DNA from: Hydrogenophaga sp.
GTDB lineage: Bacteria > Pseudomonadota > Gammaproteobacteria > Burkholderiales > Burkholderiaceae_C
Direction: 5' to 3'
Assembly: GCF_019264445.1 (NCBI RefSeq)
Contig: NZ_JAHVAB010000057.1
Coordinates: forward strand, 62,001-126,000
DNA length: 64,000 nt
Positions 1 through 7,832 of this stretch are shown piece after piece. The notes under the pieces were generated by a model. The model had not been told where the DNA came from. It saw only the letters and a list, made by a program, of their open reading frames with translations, and ran no database searches. The number at the start of each line of letters is the position of its first letter. Position 1 is the first letter of the stretch. The position numbers and the translations under genes were made by a program.

Positions 1-378
1 TGCACCCTTGCGGGCCATGGCCGCCGCCTCCTGCAGCGGCAGCGCCACCCGCTGCAGAGTCGGGCCGATTTCGTTGTGAAACACCATCCGCGCCGCTTCC
101 GCCATGGCCCGGGTCTGTGTGTCCACAGTCCCCCGGGCCATTTCGTCGGCGCGGCGGGCGATGTGCCTGACCGCCTGCACCTTTGCGTTCTCGGTGATTT
201 CATTCATGCGTCTTGAGTACGCCTCGACCTGCTCACCCAATTCGGTGCTGGTTCGCAGCAACTCCATGCGACTCGCGTCGAGTTGGGGTGCCATGGTCTC
301 GATCCGATCCAGCAAGGCGCCCAGGTCGCCGATGGCCACCGCCATCAGCTCTTCGCGGGCGGTGACCAGGTCGCTCAC
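1..378 (-). CDS. stbC: StbC-like plasmid stability protein, partial (3' end outside window)
   Basis: An open frame runs from a GTG at 376-378 to the left edge of the window, giving at least 126 residues. The GTG overlaps the stbB stop codon as GTGA, so translation is probably coupled. The product is mostly charged and alpha-helical with no recognised catalytic motif, and looks like a coiled-coil protein. It is named by position and size: in plasmid R388 the order is stbA-stbB-stbC and StbC is about 128 residues. StbC has no established biochemical activity. The C-terminus is not seen, so true length is unknown. Confidence 0.55.
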   Translation of the reverse strand, partial: MSDLVTAREELMAVAIGDLGALLDRIETMAPQLDASRMELLRTSTELGEQVEAYSRRMNEITENAKVQAVRHIARRADEMARGTVDTQTRAMAEAARMVFHNEIGPTLQRVALPLQEAAAMARKGA

Positions 379-1118
379 TGCGCCTGCCGTGCCAGCGGCA
401 CCACGTTGTTGGCGGTGTTCTCTCCCAGTCCGAGCGCCGCAAAGCAGGCATCCAGCTCGGGCACCACGCCAAGAGCCAGCCGCCGGGTGGCCAGTTTCTG
501 GGCCAGGGTGAGCTTTTCTGCGGTGTCGCTGGCCTTGACGATCAAGGCCTTGTAGTCGGTCTCGTCTCGGGCCAAGGCGGTGAGGTCGGAGCCACTGCCC
601 CGGATCCGTCCATAGACCTCGTTAGCGCTCAGATGACAGGCGGCGCTCTCTGTGGCGATGGGCTTTGCCTTGAGGAAGGCCCGCACCAGGTCAAAGTGCG
701 CTGGGACATCAGCGGCGCTGTTCACCATGTTGAACACCAGTCGGACCTTGGACGGTGGCACCCCCAGCCGCGCCAGCTCGACCAGGGTGGCGATGGTGTC
801 CTGCTGCTGCTTGAGAGTCGGCACGCTCGGAACCACAAAGACGTCGAAGTCTTCCTGGCTGCCTCGGTACTTCTGCATCAGGTCGAGCAACTCCTCCACG
901 TTGCTGGCCCCGATGTCCACCACCGCGTTGTCGATGGTCTGCAGGTATTCCTGCAGCGCCCCGAACTGCCGGCCGCGCATCGCCTGACCTTCACCCTCGC
1001 CGGCATTCAGGCTCTCGACTGAAATCAGTTCCGCACCTTCGATCCGGGGCAGCAACAGGTGGCGGGCGACGGTGGTCTTGCCCACGTTGCCCGAGAAATT
1101 GATGACGGCGATTTTCAT
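375..1118 (-). CDS. stbB: StbB-like P-loop ATPase, plasmid stability
   Basis: This 247-residue protein starts with a beta-strand and a deviant Walker A loop (GNVGKTT, residues 10-16), as in ParA/MinD-type ATPases. A second conserved patch (VVDIGASNVEEL, about residues 66-77) fits the Walker A' or Walker B area. R388 StbB (about 230 residues) belongs to this class and, together with StbA, influences plasmid positioning and conjugation. The gene overlaps stbA at its start (ATGA) and stbC at its end (GTGA), so the three form one operon. A generic ParA-like partition ATPase is the alternative, but gene order and the repeat array next to stbA favour StbB. Confidence 0.75.
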   Translation of the reverse strand: MKIAVINFSGNVGKTTVARHLLLPRIEGAELISVESLNAGEGEGQAMRGRQFGALQEYLQTIDNAVVDIGASNVEELLDLMQKYRGSQEDFDVFVVPSVPTLKQQQDTIATLVELARLGVPPSKVRLVFNMVNSAADVPAHFDLVRAFLKAKPIATESAACHLSANEVYGRIRGSGSDLTALARDETDYKALIVKASDTAEKLTLAQKLATRRLALGVVPELDACFAALGLGENTANNVVPLARQAQ

Positions 1119-1534
1119 GGCATGTCCTTCGCGTTGAGCCTGGCGCGGGCCAGGGGGTTGGTGATCCGGCTGCTAGCGAACGCCTCGGCGATCTCTTTTC
1201 CGCTGCGCGCATCGGTCTCGATAGCGTCTTCGAGTGCTGGCGATGACACGGTGGTCGATTCAGGCGCTGCGGTAGGGGGCATGGGTGCAGGAGCCTTGAG
1301 TTCGTTCCCAGGTCGCAGCACTGAATCCGCCGCAAGCACAACGCCATGGCTCTTGGCTGCTCTGGCCACTTCGCGCTGGACCGTGGCGTTGCTCACATGC
1401 ACACCCACCGCGGCCAAAGCCATGCGGATCGCCTCAAAGGTGTAGCCCTGGGCGCGCAGCTCTCGCATGTCTTGCGCGAAGCGCCTCGCCTTGCGTGAGC
1501 TTCTACCGGGCGGATCGGTCGGAATCAGCTTCAT
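1115..1534 (-). CDS. stbA: StbA-like DNA-binding plasmid stability protein
   Basis: The 139-residue product has a basic N-terminus and a helix-turn-helix-like segment (about residues 30-60, containing GYTFEAIRMAL and VSNATVQREV), followed by a low-complexity Pro/Ala-rich stretch. R388 StbA (about 138 residues) has an N-terminal DNA-binding domain, binds an array of direct repeats just upstream of its own gene, represses the operon and is needed for stable inheritance. The same arrangement is visible here: the start codon at 1532-1534 lies only 11 bp from an 11-bp-periodic repeat array. The name rests on context, size and the array rather than close sequence recognition. Confidence 0.65.
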   Translation of the reverse strand: MKLIPTDPPGRSSRKARRFAQDMRELRAQGYTFEAIRMALAAVGVHVSNATVQREVARAAKSHGVVLAADSVLRPGNELKAPAPMPPTAAPESTTVSSPALEDAIETDARSGKEIAEAFASSRITNPLARARLNAKDMP

Positions 1535-1545
1535 CGTGTGGTTTC

Positions 1546-1675
1546 TGTTCAGTGGCTGTTCTGCAGGTGTTCAGGTGTTGACCGCGAGTTGGCCGCGAAA
1601 TGGTCAGTTCGTGCGGTGTCTGTTCACTGGCTGCTCACTTCCTGCTCTGGTTGTGCAATCGCTGTGCAAGGGTGG
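1546..1675. repeat. 11-bp-periodic direct-repeat array, probable StbA operator/centromere-like site
   Basis: Units beginning TG, mostly TGTTC, TGCTC or TGGTC, start at 1546, 1557, 1568, 1579, 1590, 1601 and 1612. After one 9-bp step they continue at 1621, 1632, 1643, 1654 and 1665. The best pair is 1544-1562 and 1619-1637, which match at all but three positions. This gives seven units, a phase slip and five units. R388 stbDRs are two sets of 9-bp repeats separated by 2 bp, which is also an 11-bp period. Unit sequence differs from R388, and several units are degenerate beyond the first five bases. Confidence 0.6.
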
Positions 1676-1849
1676 CAGCGGTGTCGTCATCTTCAACCCG
1701 CCAACGGCCTTTTCACGCGCTGGATTCGGGGTCGAATCCAGCCGCTCAAGAGCGTCGATTCAGACCAATACTGGGTTCATGGTGAGTGCAGAGATAGGCG
1801 GCTTGCCGCCGATTTCACAAGCGCTCCGCGCCCCTCCATTCGTCGGCCC
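1676..1849. other. Putative origin of transfer (oriT) region
   Basis: This non-coding stretch lies between the stb operon and the divergent mobC/relaxase genes, the usual place of oriT in MOBP-type elements. It holds an inverted repeat with 8-bp arms and a 6-bp loop (1720-1727 and 1734-1741, arm CTGGATTC). A second has 6-bp arms (GGCGGC, 1797-1802, and GCCGCC, 1805-1810). No nic site could be assigned by eye. The upstream in-frame extension of mobC through this region is judged non-coding. Confidence 0.4.
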
Positions 1850-2422
1850 ATGAACACCCCAACACATGACTTCGTCACGGTTGAAATGCGCGGCTTGAAG
1901 GCTGCGCTGGTGGCCCGTGCGCAGACGCAACGGGTCAGCGTGTCCGAACTGGTGCGCAGCGCTGTGGCGCGCGACCTGGGTCTTTCGGTGGCGAGTGATC
2001 CCGATTGTGGGGAGCTGCCCCCCAAGGCTGGGCGAACCGCTAGCGTCAAGTTGTCTATCCGCATGACGGCCGACGAGGCTTCACAACTGGTTGCGGGTGC
2101 CCGAGCCGCAGGCCTGTCGCGCGGTGCCTACCTGGCTGGGCTGTTGGCCAACGTGCCCGTGCTGTCTGACGGCGGCGGCCGGGCCGAACACATCGCGGCA
2201 CTCAGGGTTTCCAGCGCAGAACTGGCCACCCTCAGCCGAAACATCCACCGCCTCACCGTGCTGCTGCGCCAGGCCAACGTAGAGCCTGCGAGGTCCTACC
2301 GCGAGATGCTGGACACACTGGCCGGCGACGTGCGCTGCCACCTGGAGCTGGCCGCCCGTGCCTTAGCCGAACTGCAACCGCGCAGCCGGGGCGCAGGGTC
2401 AACCGCATCCCCCACCAAGTAG
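1850..2422 (+). CDS. mobC: MobC-family relaxosome accessory protein
   Basis: The 190-residue product has an N-terminal ribbon-helix-helix-like segment (about residues 8-45, with a SVSELVRSAVARDLGL helix). It is followed by the bacterial mobilisation protein signature (SVKLSIRM, then TRAD-like helices, then LSRNIHRLTVLL). MobC proteins bind oriT and help the relaxase nick DNA at the relaxosome. The ATG at 1850 is chosen because the open frame back to 1538 crosses the repeat and inverted-repeat region and has no family similarity. The relaxase gene starts 15 bp downstream, so the two are co-transcribed. Confidence 0.75.
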   Translation: MNTPTHDFVTVEMRGLKAALVARAQTQRVSVSELVRSAVARDLGLSVASDPDCGELPPKAGRTASVKLSIRMTADEASQLVAGARAAGLSRGAYLAGLLANVPVLSDGGGRAEHIAALRVSSAELATLSRNIHRLTVLLRQANVEPARSYREMLDTLAGDVRCHLELAARALAELQPRSRGAGSTASPTK

Positions 2423-2437
2423 CGAAAGGAGTTCGCC

Positions 2438-3466
2438 ATGGCTACCCCGGACAACCTGGACGGCATCATCATCACCTGGGGTGATCGACTGTTCTACCCC
2501 GGCAACCGCGTCGTGAAGGTGAGGCCTTCTCCCCGGTTGAGTGGGGACGCGGCACGGCAACGCGCGGCCGTCATCCGCCAGCGCATCGCGGCCACCGTGG
2601 TGCGTCGCGCGCCTCAGGTCATGGTAAAGGTGACGGGAGGAGGGCGCGGCCTGCGGGCCATCGCCGCCCACTTCCGCTACATCAGCAAGAACGGCCGACT
2701 GGAGATCGAAGACCAGCGCGGCGAAATCATGCGGGGCAAGGACGTCTTGCATGACTTGGCGGAGGAATGGCGATTCAGCGGCTCATACATACCCGACGGG
2801 GCAGAGCCGGGCCACCGGCGGCAGGCCTTCAACATCATGCTGTCGATGCCACGCGGCACCGACCCGCTGACCGTGCAGCGCGCCGCCCGGGAATTCGCTC
2901 AGGTTGAGCTGAGGGACCACAAGTACATCATGGTGTTGCACGACCACCAGGCCAATCCGCATGTGCACATCAGCGTGAGGGCCGAGTCGACGCTCGGCAA
3001 GCGCCTCAACCCTCGCAAGAGCGATCTGCACCGCTGGCGAGAGACCTTCGCCGAGAAGCTGCGCGGGCATGGCGTGGACGCGGAGGCTACCCGGCAGGCG
3101 ACACGTGGCCAACATCATCGGCCTGATCGGCTTTGGCGCCTGAAGGCACGGGAGGAAGGCCGCCTTCGCACCGCCAGGTCCACCAAGTACAGGGAGCCAA
3201 GAGGTCACCCTTCACAAGCCAAAGCTACAGAAGCTTGGCTACAACTGGGTCACGCACTGGCTGGCTCAAACGAGTCTACAGACCGAGAGCTAGCCTCCCA
3301 CGTATTTCGCTTCATCGGTGAAATAGGAGCTCGCAAGGGGAATGAACAGTCACGCGTACCGGTGCGTAGAGTCGATCGGCAGCAACAAACATCGGCGCCT
3401 TCGCTATCAGGAAAGGCCCCGCTACCGCTGATTGTCCAGCCTGATGACCGAGCCCAAGCAAGGTGA
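2438..3466 (+). CDS. VirD2/MobA-type relaxase (MOBP-like)
   Basis: The 342-residue protein would nick oriT and pilot the transferred strand through the type IV channel. A helical segment with LRAIAAHFRYISKNG (about residues 71-85) carries a candidate catalytic tyrosine in the family context. The metal-binding histidine motif is clear near residues 166-176 (HDHQANPHVHI). A basic C-terminal part (about 215-280) has the charged, helical character seen in plasmid relaxases. It lacks a C-terminal LPD7 domain, but a separate LPD7 protein is encoded on the minus strand at 20254-21393. The defence operon begins about 200 bp downstream. Confidence 0.8.
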   Translation: MATPDNLDGIIITWGDRLFYPGNRVVKVRPSPRLSGDAARQRAAVIRQRIAATVVRRAPQVMVKVTGGGRGLRAIAAHFRYISKNGRLEIEDQRGEIMRGKDVLHDLAEEWRFSGSYIPDGAEPGHRRQAFNIMLSMPRGTDPLTVQRAAREFAQVELRDHKYIMVLHDHQANPHVHISVRAESTLGKRLNPRKSDLHRWRETFAEKLRGHGVDAEATRQATRGQHHRPDRLWRLKAREEGRLRTARSTKYREPRGHPSQAKATEAWLQLGHALAGSNESTDRELASHVFRFIGEIGARKGNEQSRVPVRRVDRQQQTSAPSLSGKAPLPLIVQPDDRAQAR

Positions 3467-3638
3467 GGTTGGCCTTCCTGCCGACGTGAATTGGGCATTG
3501 GGGTAATGAACGAGAAGCGCCCGGATTGCAGATCACCGCAGAGACTTCTCTTCTTTTTCATACAACCAATCTGCAGTGTCGCCGTACGGTCATCTACCAG
3601 TGCCTCGGGTGCGTGTAAAACGCAGTACATTTGCAGGA

Positions 3639-3662
3639 CAAGACCAATTGGGTGCAAGACCA
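3639..3662 (+). promoter_or_regulatory. Direct repeats over the start of the RHH gene, candidate operator
   Basis: The octamer CAAGACCA occurs at 3639-3646 and 3655-3662 with a 16-bp period, ending on the first base of the RHH start codon. Ribbon-helix-helix repressors often bind short repeats at their own promoters, so this is a plausible autoregulatory site. The upstream 3467-3638 stretch shows no gene, and I could not place a convincing -35/-10 pair in it. Confidence 0.35.
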
Positions 3663-3871
3663 TGAAACGACTGAAGGATGAGGCCCTGTCTATCCGCACT
3701 TCAGCAGACATCAAGCAGTTGCTGAAGCTGGCGGCGGCACGGGAGCACCGTTCCGTCGCGTCCATGGTCGAGGTGCTGGTTCTGGCCTATGCGCAAGAGC
3801 ACGGCTTGGAAGCCGCGCCCGATGCGCCGGTTAACGCTGGGGAGCGGAAGAAGAAACATGGAACTGATTGA
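3662..3871 (+). CDS. Small ribbon-helix-helix (Arc/MetJ-like) protein
   Basis: This 69-residue product has an N-terminal strand (ALSIRTS, about residues 8-14) and two helices (DIKQLLKLAAAREH and SVASMVEVLVLAYAQEHGL), matching the RHH fold. A Lys-rich tail follows. Its last 14 bases overlap the start of the large helicase gene, indicating translational coupling. As first gene of the defence operon it probably controls its expression. An antitoxin role is an alternative, but the next gene is not a recognisable toxin. Confidence 0.6.
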   Translation: MKRLKDEALSIRTSADIKQLLKLAAAREHRSVASMVEVLVLAYAQEHGLEAAPDAPVNAGERKKKHGTD

Positions 3872-6800
3872 CAACATCACCCGGTTGCTGGGTGACGACA
3901 TCAAGGCGACGCTGAAGCCTAAGTCAAGACTCAAGATCGCAGCTTCGTGCTTTTCGATGTACGCCTTCGAGGCCTTGAAAGCCGAGCTGGAGAAGATCGA
4001 CGAGCTCAGTTTCATCTTCACCTCGCCCACCTTCACAGCCAGCGAGGTCACCGACAAGATTCGCAAAGAGCGCAAGGAATTCCACATCCCCAAGCTCGAT
4101 CGCGAGCGCAGCCTGTACGGCAGCGAGTTCGAGATTCAGCTGCGCAACAAGCTGACCCAGCGCGCCATTGCCAAAGAGTGCGCCGACTGGATGCGCCGCA
4201 AGGCCCGGTTCAAGAGCAACCGCACCAAGGCACCCATGCAGCCTTTCGCCGTTGTGCAGGCCAACGGCGCGGATACCGCCTACATGCCGCTCCACGGCTT
4301 CACCGCCGTAGACCTGGGCTACCAGCAAGGCAACGCGGTGTCCAACCTCGTCAACAAGATGGACGAGCCCGCCTTCGCCGCGACCTACCTCAGCCTGTTC
4401 GACCAAATTTGGAGCGACCCGGAAAAGCTGGAGGACGTGACCGCGCAGATTTGCGAGCACATTGCGTCCGTCTACCAGGAGAACTCGCCTGAGAGCATCT
4501 ACTTTCTGATGCTCTACAACATCTTCAACGAGTTCCTGGACGAGATCGACGAAGACGTACTCCCCAACGATCGCACCGGCTACCAGGACACGCTGATCTG
4601 GAACAAGCTCTTCAACTACCAGAAGGATGCGGCTACCGGCATCATCAACAAGCTGGAAACTTACAGCGGCTGCATCCTGGCCGACAGCGTGGGCCTGGGC
4701 AAAACCTTCACCGCCCTGGCCGTGGTCAAGTACTACGAGCTGCGCAACAAGTCCGTCCTCGTGCTGTGCCCCAAGAAGCTGGCCGACAACTGGCTCAACT
4801 ACAACCGCAACCTCAAGACCAACATCTTCGCCAAGGACCGCTTCAACTACGACGTCCTTTGCCACACCGACCTCAGCCGCACCAGCGGCGAATCCTTCGG
4901 CACGCCGCTGAACCGCATCAACTGGGGCAACTACGACCTCGTGGTCATCGACGAGTCCCACAACTTCCGGAACAACGACGCCTTCAAAGAGAAGGAAACG
5001 CGCTACCAGAAGCTGATGAACAAGGTCATCAAGGAAGGCGTGAAGACCAAAGTGCTGATGTTGTCAGCCACTCCGGTCAACAACCGGTTTGCCGACCTGC
5101 GCAACCAGCTAGCCCTGGCCTACGAAGGTGACTCGGAAAACCTGAGCAAGAAGCTCAAGACCGACAAGAGCGTCGAGGAAATCTTCCGTGGCGCGCAGAC
5201 CGCCTTCAACAGCTGGGCCAAGCTCCCCCCCGAAGAGCGCACGGCGAGGGCCATCCTCGACTCGCTGGACTTCGACTTCTTCGAGCTGCTGGACAGCGTG
5301 ACCATCGCGCGCTCGCGCAAGCACATCCAGACCTTCTACGACACCAAGGACATCGGGCAGTTTCCTGAACGCAGAAAGCCGTTGACCTTTCAGTGCCCAC
5401 TGACTGCCAGGTCCGATGTGCCGGGCTTCAACGGCATCTTTGAACAGCTCTCGCTGCTCAAGCTCGCGGTCTACGCCCCGATCAGCTACATCCTGCCCAG
5501 CCGCCTGAAAAAGTACGAAGACATGTACGACACCCAGGTGGGGTCGGGCAAAGGTACCTTGCGGCAGGTTGATCGCGAGCGCAGCCTGCAGGCACTCATG
5601 GTGACCAACCTGCTCAAGCGCCTGGAAAGCTCCGTGCAATCGTTCCGGCTCACGCTGGAGTCCCTGCGGGCCAACCACACGAACACGCTGGGCAAGATCA
5701 ACGCTTTCCAGCAAAACGGCCAAGCCATCTTGGTGGGTGACCTCACCGAGGCGCTGGAGGGCCTCGACGCCGAAGAAGACGACATCCCCTTCCAAGGTGA
5801 TGAAGAGATCGGTGGCAAGGTCAAGATCAACCTGGCGGACATGGACCTGCCATCGTGGAAACACGAACTGCAATCCGACCTGCAGGTGATCGAGGACCTT
5901 CTGGCCACCATGCACCTCGTCACACCCGAGGACGACGCCAAGCTCCAACACCTCAAAACCCACCTGCTGAATAAGATCGCCAACCCGATCAACCCCGGCA
6001 ACAAGAAGGTGCTGATCTTCACTGCCTTTGCGGACACGGCCGACTACCTCTACGCCAATCTCGCCCCCGCGCTGCAAGCCGCCCACGGCTTGCACACCGC
6101 CAAGGTGACCGGCAAGGGCGCGCCGAAGTCCACGCTGAAAAAGGGTTACGACTTCCAGGAGCTGCTCACGCTGTTTTCGCCACGCTCCAAGGAGAAGGCT
6201 GTGGTACTGCCGGGCGAGCCCGCCGAGGTGGACCTGCTGATCGGCACAGACTGCATTTCTGAAGGTCAAAACCTCCAGGACTGTGACTACCTCATCAACT
6301 ACGACATCCACTGGAACCCCGTCCGCATCATCCAGCGGTTTGGCCGAGTGGACCGCATCGGCTCACCCAACAGCAGCATCCAGCTGGTCAACTACTGGCC
6401 AGACATCACCCTCGACGAGTACATCAACCTCAAAGACCGGGTGGAGAGCCGCATGATGATTGCGGACGTGACGGCCACGGGCGACGACAACGTGCTGTCT
6501 GCACAGGCCAACGATGTGTCTTACCGCAAGGAGCAGCTGCGCCGCCTGCAAGAGGAAGTCATCGAGCTGGAAGACCTGAAGACCGGGGTGTCCATCACCG
6601 ACCTCGGCCTCAACGATTTCCGCATGGACTTGCTCAACTACGTCAAGGAACATGGCGAGCTGAAAAACGTGCCCAACGGCATGCATGCGGTGGTGCCTGC
6701 CAAGCCTGCCATGGGCTTGCGCCCTGGCGTCATCTTCACGCTGCGCAACCTCAACACGGGTGTCAACGTCAACCAGCACAACCGGCTTCACCCCTACTAC

Positions 6801-7130
6801 CTCGTCTACATCGACCAGACCGGCAACGTGGTTCACGACCACACCGAGGTCAAGCGTCTGTTGGACCTGGCGCGCACTTGCTGCAAGGGCCAGGACAAGC
6901 CCATTCCTAACGCCACCCAACTCTTCAACGAAGAGACGGCCGAAGGCCGACAGATGCAGGTGTACTCCGACCTGCTGGGCAAGGCCATTCGCTCCATGAT
7001 CGAGGTGAAGGAAGAGAAAGACCTGGACAGCTTGTTCACTGGCGGTAAGACCACCGCACTGACGAACACCATTTCCGGCCTGGATGACTTCGAACTCATC
7101 ACCTTCCTGGTGATTCAGGAGGCTGAGTGA
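3858..7130 (+). CDS. SNF2/superfamily 2 helicase of the defence operon
   Basis: The 1090-residue protein uses ATP to move along or remodel DNA. The N-terminal ~150 residues resemble the phospholipase-D-like domain found in such helicases. A linker follows, then motif I (SVGLGKT, about residue 278), a DESH motif II (VVIDESHNF, about 360) and SAT motif III (LSATPVNNR). The C-terminal RecA lobe ends with the motif VI segment QRFGRVDRIGS (about 827-837). The ATG at 3858 is used because the upstream extension overlaps the RHH gene in another frame. The stop overlaps the DUF4391 start (GTGA). Helicases of this type occur next to DUF4391 and type III-like modification genes in defence islands. Confidence 0.85.
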   Translation: MELIDNITRLLGDDIKATLKPKSRLKIAASCFSMYAFEALKAELEKIDELSFIFTSPTFTASEVTDKIRKERKEFHIPKLDRERSLYGSEFEIQLRNKLTQRAIAKECADWMRRKARFKSNRTKAPMQPFAVVQANGADTAYMPLHGFTAVDLGYQQGNAVSNLVNKMDEPAFAATYLSLFDQIWSDPEKLEDVTAQICEHIASVYQENSPESIYFLMLYNIFNEFLDEIDEDVLPNDRTGYQDTLIWNKLFNYQKDAATGIINKLETYSGCILADSVGLGKTFTALAVVKYYELRNKSVLVLCPKKLADNWLNYNRNLKTNIFAKDRFNYDVLCHTDLSRTSGESFGTPLNRINWGNYDLVVIDESHNFRNNDAFKEKETRYQKLMNKVIKEGVKTKVLMLSATPVNNRFADLRNQLALAYEGDSENLSKKLKTDKSVEEIFRGAQTAFNSWAKLPPEERTARAILDSLDFDFFELLDSVTIARSRKHIQTFYDTKDIGQFPERRKPLTFQCPLTARSDVPGFNGIFEQLSLLKLAVYAPISYILPSRLKKYEDMYDTQVGSGKGTLRQVDRERSLQALMVTNLLKRLESSVQSFRLTLESLRANHTNTLGKINAFQQNGQAILVGDLTEALEGLDAEEDDIPFQGDEEIGGKVKINLADMDLPSWKHELQSDLQVIEDLLATMHLVTPEDDAKLQHLKTHLLNKIANPINPGNKKVLIFTAFADTADYLYANLAPALQAAHGLHTAKVTGKGAPKSTLKKGYDFQELLTLFSPRSKEKAVVLPGEPAEVDLLIGTDCISEGQNLQDCDYLINYDIHWNPVRIIQRFGRVDRIGSPNSSIQLVNYWPDITLDEYINLKDRVESRMMIADVTATGDDNVLSAQANDVSYRKEQLRRLQEEVIELEDLKTGVSITDLGLNDFRMDLLNYVKEHGELKNVPNGMHAVVPAKPAMGLRPGVIFTLRNLNTGVNVNQHNRLHPYYLVYIDQTGNVVHDHTEVKRLLDLARTCCKGQDKPIPNATQLFNEETAEGRQMQVYSDLLGKAIRSMIEVKEEKDLDSLFTGGKTTALTNTISGLDDFELITFLVIQEAE

Positions 7131-7816
7131 GTTCGCAGCCCAGTGCATTGTTCGCCTACCCCAAGCAAGCAGAGTTCGCTCGCCCGCTACCCAAGAACAA
7201 GATTTACGAGCGCAGCGGTGCCAACAGCCGCTTGAAAGACCTGTTCGTGGAGCAGGTAGAGCAGATCGTCTGGCGCTACAAGCTGGCACCCGAGACCATC
7301 AACCTGCCAACAAAGCCGGGCGTGCCGGAGATTCAAGTCTTCGCGATCCAATTGAAGACACAAGATCTGCACCGTGACGTGCTCCGGTGCATCGACGGCG
7401 CAGTGCAATACCCCATCATCTTTGAACTGACTCAAGGCCAAGGAGCCGAGGCCAGAACGCAGGTCGTTGCTGCCTACAAGCGCCCCAGCGAAGCCGATGC
7501 TGCCAGTTGGGTTTGCTCCGACTACTTCGAGTCTGACTGGACTCCCTCTACGACCGAGCGCATCCCCTTGCCACTGGCACTAGACCTCGGCGGGCTTTAT
7601 GAGCAGTTGCTTCGTCGACTTGTGCCCGTAGCTGCCAGACCCAGTGAGTCTTTGGGCGTTCAAGTCATTCGAGCCGAACAGGTCAGGGCCAAGGAGCGCG
7701 AAGTCGCTCAGGCTCAGGTGCGCCTTGCCAAAGAGAAGCAATTCAATCGCAAAGTGGAAATCAACTCCACGCTGCGTCAACTCAAAGCTGAACTTAAATC
7801 ATTAACTTCACAATAG
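7127..7816 (+). CDS. DUF4391 domain protein
   Basis: This 229-residue protein starts at a GTG overlapping the helicase stop. It has the DUF4391 pattern: an N-terminal KNKIYERSG segment (about residues 24-32), a central IQVFAIQLK strand and a C-terminal coiled coil rich in Lys, Glu and Gln (about 175-225). The biochemical function of the family is not known to me. It recurs between SNF2-like helicases and site-specific methyltransferases in bacterial defence loci, so a coupling or nuclease-related subunit role is inferred. Confidence 0.75.
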   Translation: MSSQPSALFAYPKQAEFARPLPKNKIYERSGANSRLKDLFVEQVEQIVWRYKLAPETINLPTKPGVPEIQVFAIQLKTQDLHRDVLRCIDGAVQYPIIFELTQGQGAEARTQVVAAYKRPSEADAASWVCSDYFESDWTPSTTERIPLPLALDLGGLYEQLLRRLVPVAARPSESLGVQVIRAEQVRAKEREVAQAQVRLAKEKQFNRKVEINSTLRQLKAELKSLTSQ

Positions 7817-7832
7817 CAGAGGAGGAATCGAG

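Noticed and set aside
1720-1741. Sequence resembling a tRNA T-arm (GGTCGAATCC)
   Set aside because: No acceptor or anticodon stems around it; better explained as an oriT-type inverted repeat.
1538-1849. In-frame N-terminal extension of mobC
   Set aside because: Crosses the repeat array and inverted repeats and has no MobC similarity; ATG at 1850 fits the family.
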